Positions 5,617 through 6,899 of a stretch of DNA of 6,899 nt are shown here, piece by piece. Under the pieces are notes generated by a model. The model did no database searches, was not told where the DNA came from, and was given only the letters and a program-made list of their open reading frames with translations. The stretch spans positions 1 to 6,899 of the forward strand of contig JANXYF010000058.1 of NCBI GenBank assembly GCA_025350175.1. The letters are read 5' to 3'. The stretch's first letter is position 1; every line of letters begins with the position of its first letter. Made by a program: the position numbers and the translations under genes. The DNA is from Nitrosopumilales archaeon. Lineage in GTDB: Archaea; Thermoproteota; Nitrososphaeria; Nitrososphaerales; Nitrosopumilaceae.

Positions 5617-5723
5617 GATACAATATACAATAACATATACTGATACAAATCATAATACTAGTATCAAACTAATAACAGTGGTACCAACATCATACCGCTA
5701 TCATCATTATTGTACCGGTACAA
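5617..5723. repeat. Cluster of short palindromes and GATACAA/GGTACNAA-like elements
   Basis: Three perfect palindromes are visible: ATACTAGTAT (5655-5664), TGGTACCA (5679-5686) and TTGTACCGGTACAA (5710-5723, 14 bases). Related half-site-like words occur on the plus strand: GATACAA at 5617 and 5642, GTATCAA at 5661, GTACCAA at 5681 and GTACAAA at 5718, about 19-37 bases apart. Dimeric winged-helix proteins bind such dyads, and a winged-helix gene starts just beyond the left end, so autoregulatory operators are a possible reading. AT-rich DNA yields short palindromes by chance; the 14-base one is the least likely to be accidental. Confidence 0.4.
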
Positions 5724-5769
5724 AAAATACTAAAAATTTTAAAAAAATAGAAAATTTGGAAAAAGATTT
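5721..5769 (-). terminator. T-rich tract, candidate purC terminator
   Basis: Read on the minus strand, this stretch about 65-115 bases past the purC stop contains repeated T runs, the longest seven, with no stem-loop. This fits the U-tract-dependent termination described in archaea. It lies before the regulator's own upstream region and would insulate the two minus-strand genes. It rests on composition only. Confidence 0.35.
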
Positions 5770-5834
5770 CACCTGATGGGTCAAATGTGTGCAAGGGCTT
5801 GAAAATACAGAGGGGTCTGAATTTAAAATTCGAG

Positions 5835-6659
5835 TTAAAACTTGATTCCAGTTATATTTTCGTACGCAATGATGTATCTTGATGACAATTCGTTACACAG
5901 TTGGTCAGACAGTTGTGGTGCAATAGGTTTTTTTCCTGCATTTCTATCATCTTCAAACTTTTTTTGGTATCCGTTTGCTGCAAGCCAATCACGTAAAAGT
6001 TGCTTGTCAAAGCTTTCCTGAATCTTTCCAACTTGATAAGATGCTTTTGGCCACAGACGATATTCGTCTGGCCCTATAGAGTCACCAAGAATAATATCAT
6101 CTCCTATCTTGCCAAACTCTAACTTTAAGTCAGCCAATACAAATCCTGCAACATCTGCAGCTATGAACATCTGTCGATAAACTTCAAGAGATGTGTTCTC
6201 TAGCCACTCATACTCTGCTTTAGTTACAAGATTCTTGTCAATCGCATCTTGCTTTGATATTGGAATATCATGTGTTTCAGATTTTGTTGTAGGATCAAAG
6301 ATTGGCGTTGACAGTTTTTCTGCAAGTTGCGGAATTGAACCATCCGATAACTTGACTTGCCCATCTTTCCATCTTTGTACAAGACTTCCATAGAAATATC
6401 CACGTACGACGCATTCAATTGGAATCATCTGCATCTTTTTTACTACAATCTTGTCCTTACCTTCGGTTCTAATGTAGTGGTTTTTGATTGGTAGTTTTTT
6501 GAACCAAAATTCCGCAAACCTGCAAAGTACCTCACCTTTTTTTGGAATCGGAGTTGGAAATTTCACATCAAAAGCAGATACCCTATCTGAGAAATGAAAT
6601 AGAATATTCCCATCTGGAAGATCATAAATGTCTTTTACCTTACCTGAGCGTAGAAACTC
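5835..6659 (-). CDS. purC: SAICAR synthetase (phosphoribosylaminoimidazole-succinocarboxamide synthase), 5' end replaced
   Basis: Catalyses the ATP-dependent ligation of aspartate to CAIR to give SAICAR in de novo purine synthesis. The recognisable protein begins EFLRSGKVKDIYD and is 273 residues long. Family features, counted from that point, are the glycine-rich ATP loop SGKVKDIYD (5-13), FSDRVSAFDVKFPTPIPKKG (23-42), PROSITE-like signature 1 IPIECVVRGYFYGS (79-92), signature 2 LADLKLEFG (175-183) and LGDSIGPDEYRLWP (191-204). The reading frame stays open to 6827, but the extra residues are antisense translation of the opposite purC arm plus a 52-base spacer, so they are not genuine. No ATG or GTG lies at the natural N-terminus; the nearest in-frame start is a TTG at 6695-6693. 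The true start thus appears lost at the inverted junction, and I give the CDS as 5'-incomplete. Confidence 0.9.
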   Translation of the reverse strand, partial: EFLRSGKVKDIYDLPDGNILFHFSDRVSAFDVKFPTPIPKKGEVLCRFAEFWFKKLPIKNHYIRTEGKDKIVVKKMQMIPIECVVRGYFYGSLVQRWKDGQVKLSDGSIPQLAEKLSTPIFDPTTKSETHDIPISKQDAIDKNLVTKAEYEWLENTSLEVYRQMFIAADVAGFVLADLKLEFGKIGDDIILGDSIGPDEYRLWPKASYQVGKIQESFDKQLLRDWLAANGYQKKFEDDRNAGKKPIAPQLSDQLCNELSSRYIIAYENITGIKF

Positions 6660-6899
6660 GGGGCGGTATATCAGTTTAAATTCCAGCCTGTTCAATGACC
6701 GCCTGTTTGAAGTTTCTACGCTCAGGTAAGGTAAAAGACATTTACGAGCTTCCAGATGGGAATATTCTATTTCATTTCTCAGACAGGGTATCTGCTTTTG
6801 ATGTGAAATTTCTAACTCCAATTCCAAAAAAAGGTGAGGTACTTTGCAGGTTTGCAGAATTTTGGTTCAAAAAACTACCCATCAAAAACCACTACATCC
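6470..6899. repeat. Inverted repeat of the purC 5' end (189-base arms, 52-base spacer)
   Basis: Positions 6470-6658 and 6711-6899 are reverse complements of each other with 9 mismatches by my hand alignment (about 95 % identity) and no gaps. The spacer is 6659-6710. The right arm reaches the last base of the window, so the true length is unknown. Seven of the nine mismatches fall in codon third positions: six are silent and one gives Asp to Glu. One is a Pro to Leu change at a second position, and the last is in an incomplete final codon. This pattern means both arms evolved as coding purC. Within the spacer GGCGGT (6662-6667) and ACCGCC (6698-6703) are also complementary but offset by four bases, possibly by chance. 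Confidence 0.95.
6695..6899 (+). CDS. purC: Second purC copy, 5' part, head-to-head with the first
   Basis: A plus-strand frame from ATG 6695 stays open for 68 codons to the window edge. It reads MTACLKFLRSGKVKD, then IYELPDGNILFHFSDRVSAF, and continues through LTPIPKKGE to KLPIKNHYI, clearly the N-terminal ATP-binding part of SAICAR synthetase. An in-frame stop at 6677-6679 limits the start to ATG 6695 or TTG 6707. The TTG gives MKFLRSGKVKD, closest to the usual family N-terminus, and lies about 30 bases after a TTTAAA at 6675-6680 that could be a TATA box. Compared with the minus-strand copy it has Asp to Glu in the IYD motif and Pro to Leu before TPIPKKG; the ATP loop and the IPxKG motif are intact, with no frameshift. 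Whether this is a real second gene or the other half of a chimeric join cannot be settled here. Confidence 0.85.
   Translation, partial: MTACLKFLRSGKVKDIYELPDGNILFHFSDRVSAFDVKFLTPIPKKGEVLCRFAEFWFKKLPIKNHYI

Larger units (their letters stand above)
5511..5834. other. 324-base AT-rich intergenic region
   Basis: I find no convincing gene between the regulator and purC. A plus-strand open frame covering 5492-5776 has low-complexity Thr/Tyr/Asn-rich composition, overlaps the regulator's 5' end antisense and has no promoter or family features. From left to right the region holds the regulator's upstream sequence (with an imperfect dyad GATCAAGAGATC at 5531-5542), a cluster of short palindromes (5617-5723), an A-rich stretch (T-rich on the minus strand, 5721-5769) and a less AT-rich segment (about 5770-5820) corresponding to the purC 3' flank. 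No clear TATA box for the regulator could be fixed. Confidence 0.6.

Noticed and set aside
5492..5776. Plus-strand 94-codon open frame in the gap between the regulator and purC
   Set aside because: Low-complexity Thr/Tyr/Asn/Ile-rich product, no recognisable domain, start antisense to the regulator's first codons, ends in a homopolymer-rich stretch; best explained by AT-rich palindromic DNA.
5770..5820. Possible C/D box small RNA (CTGATGG ... GTCTGA)
   Set aside because: The C box differs from RTGATGA at two positions, no convincing internal D'/C' pair is present and no guide match could be tested.
1..6899. CRISPR array, insertion sequence, tRNA or defence system
   Set aside because: No regularly spaced direct repeats, transposase-like product, cloverleaf-like sequence or defence gene family was found; apart from the purC inverted repeat the window is housekeeping DNA.

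Overview
The window looks like ordinary core-genome DNA of an ammonia-oxidising archaeon (Nitrososphaerota/Thaumarchaeota, probably of the Nitrosopumilus-Nitrosarchaeum type). The evidence is archaeal-type ribosomal proteins in the archaeal S10/L3 cluster order, a 20S proteasome alpha subunit without bacterial counterparts, the archaeal DUF371 family, an archaeal SPOUT methyltransferase beside rpl3, AT-rich DNA, and TATA boxes about 25 bases before leaderless starts. The lineage call is inferred from protein flavour and gene order; no search was run.

Layout. Positions 1-2680 (minus strand) are one ribosomal protein operon read right to left: rpl3, rpl4, rpl23, rps19 and the 5' part of rpl22, which leaves the window at position 1. 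rpl3/rpl4 and rpl4/rpl23 overlap by ATGA. rpl2, usually between rpl23 and rps19, is absent; only 41 bases separate them. Upstream of rpl3 lie its TATA box, a possible 34-residue single-pass membrane peptide (2760-2864) and a SPOUT-class RNA methyltransferase gene (2897-3712, TTG start, own TATA box). psmA follows (3752-4501 after start correction), diverging across only 39 bases from a DUF371 gene (4541-4957, plus). DUF371 converges, 4 bases apart, with a winged-helix regulator gene (4962-5510, minus). A 324-base gap (5511-5834) holds a cluster of short palindromes and a T-rich tract that could end purC transcription.

The right end holds the only real oddity. purC (minus) reads leftward from about 6659. 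A second purC 5' end starts at 6695 (or 6707) on the plus strand and runs off the window. The two copies form an inverted repeat of 189-base arms, 9 mismatches, around a 52-base spacer. Most mismatches are silent third-position changes, so both arms derive from working purC genes that diverged slightly. This is either a true head-to-head duplication or a chimera joining two strains; a chimera seems more likely to me.

The genes serve ribosome assembly (ribosomal proteins and probably the methyltransferase), protein turnover (psmA), transcriptional control (the winged-helix protein) and purine synthesis (purC). I see no CRISPR array, insertion sequence, tRNA, rRNA or defence system.
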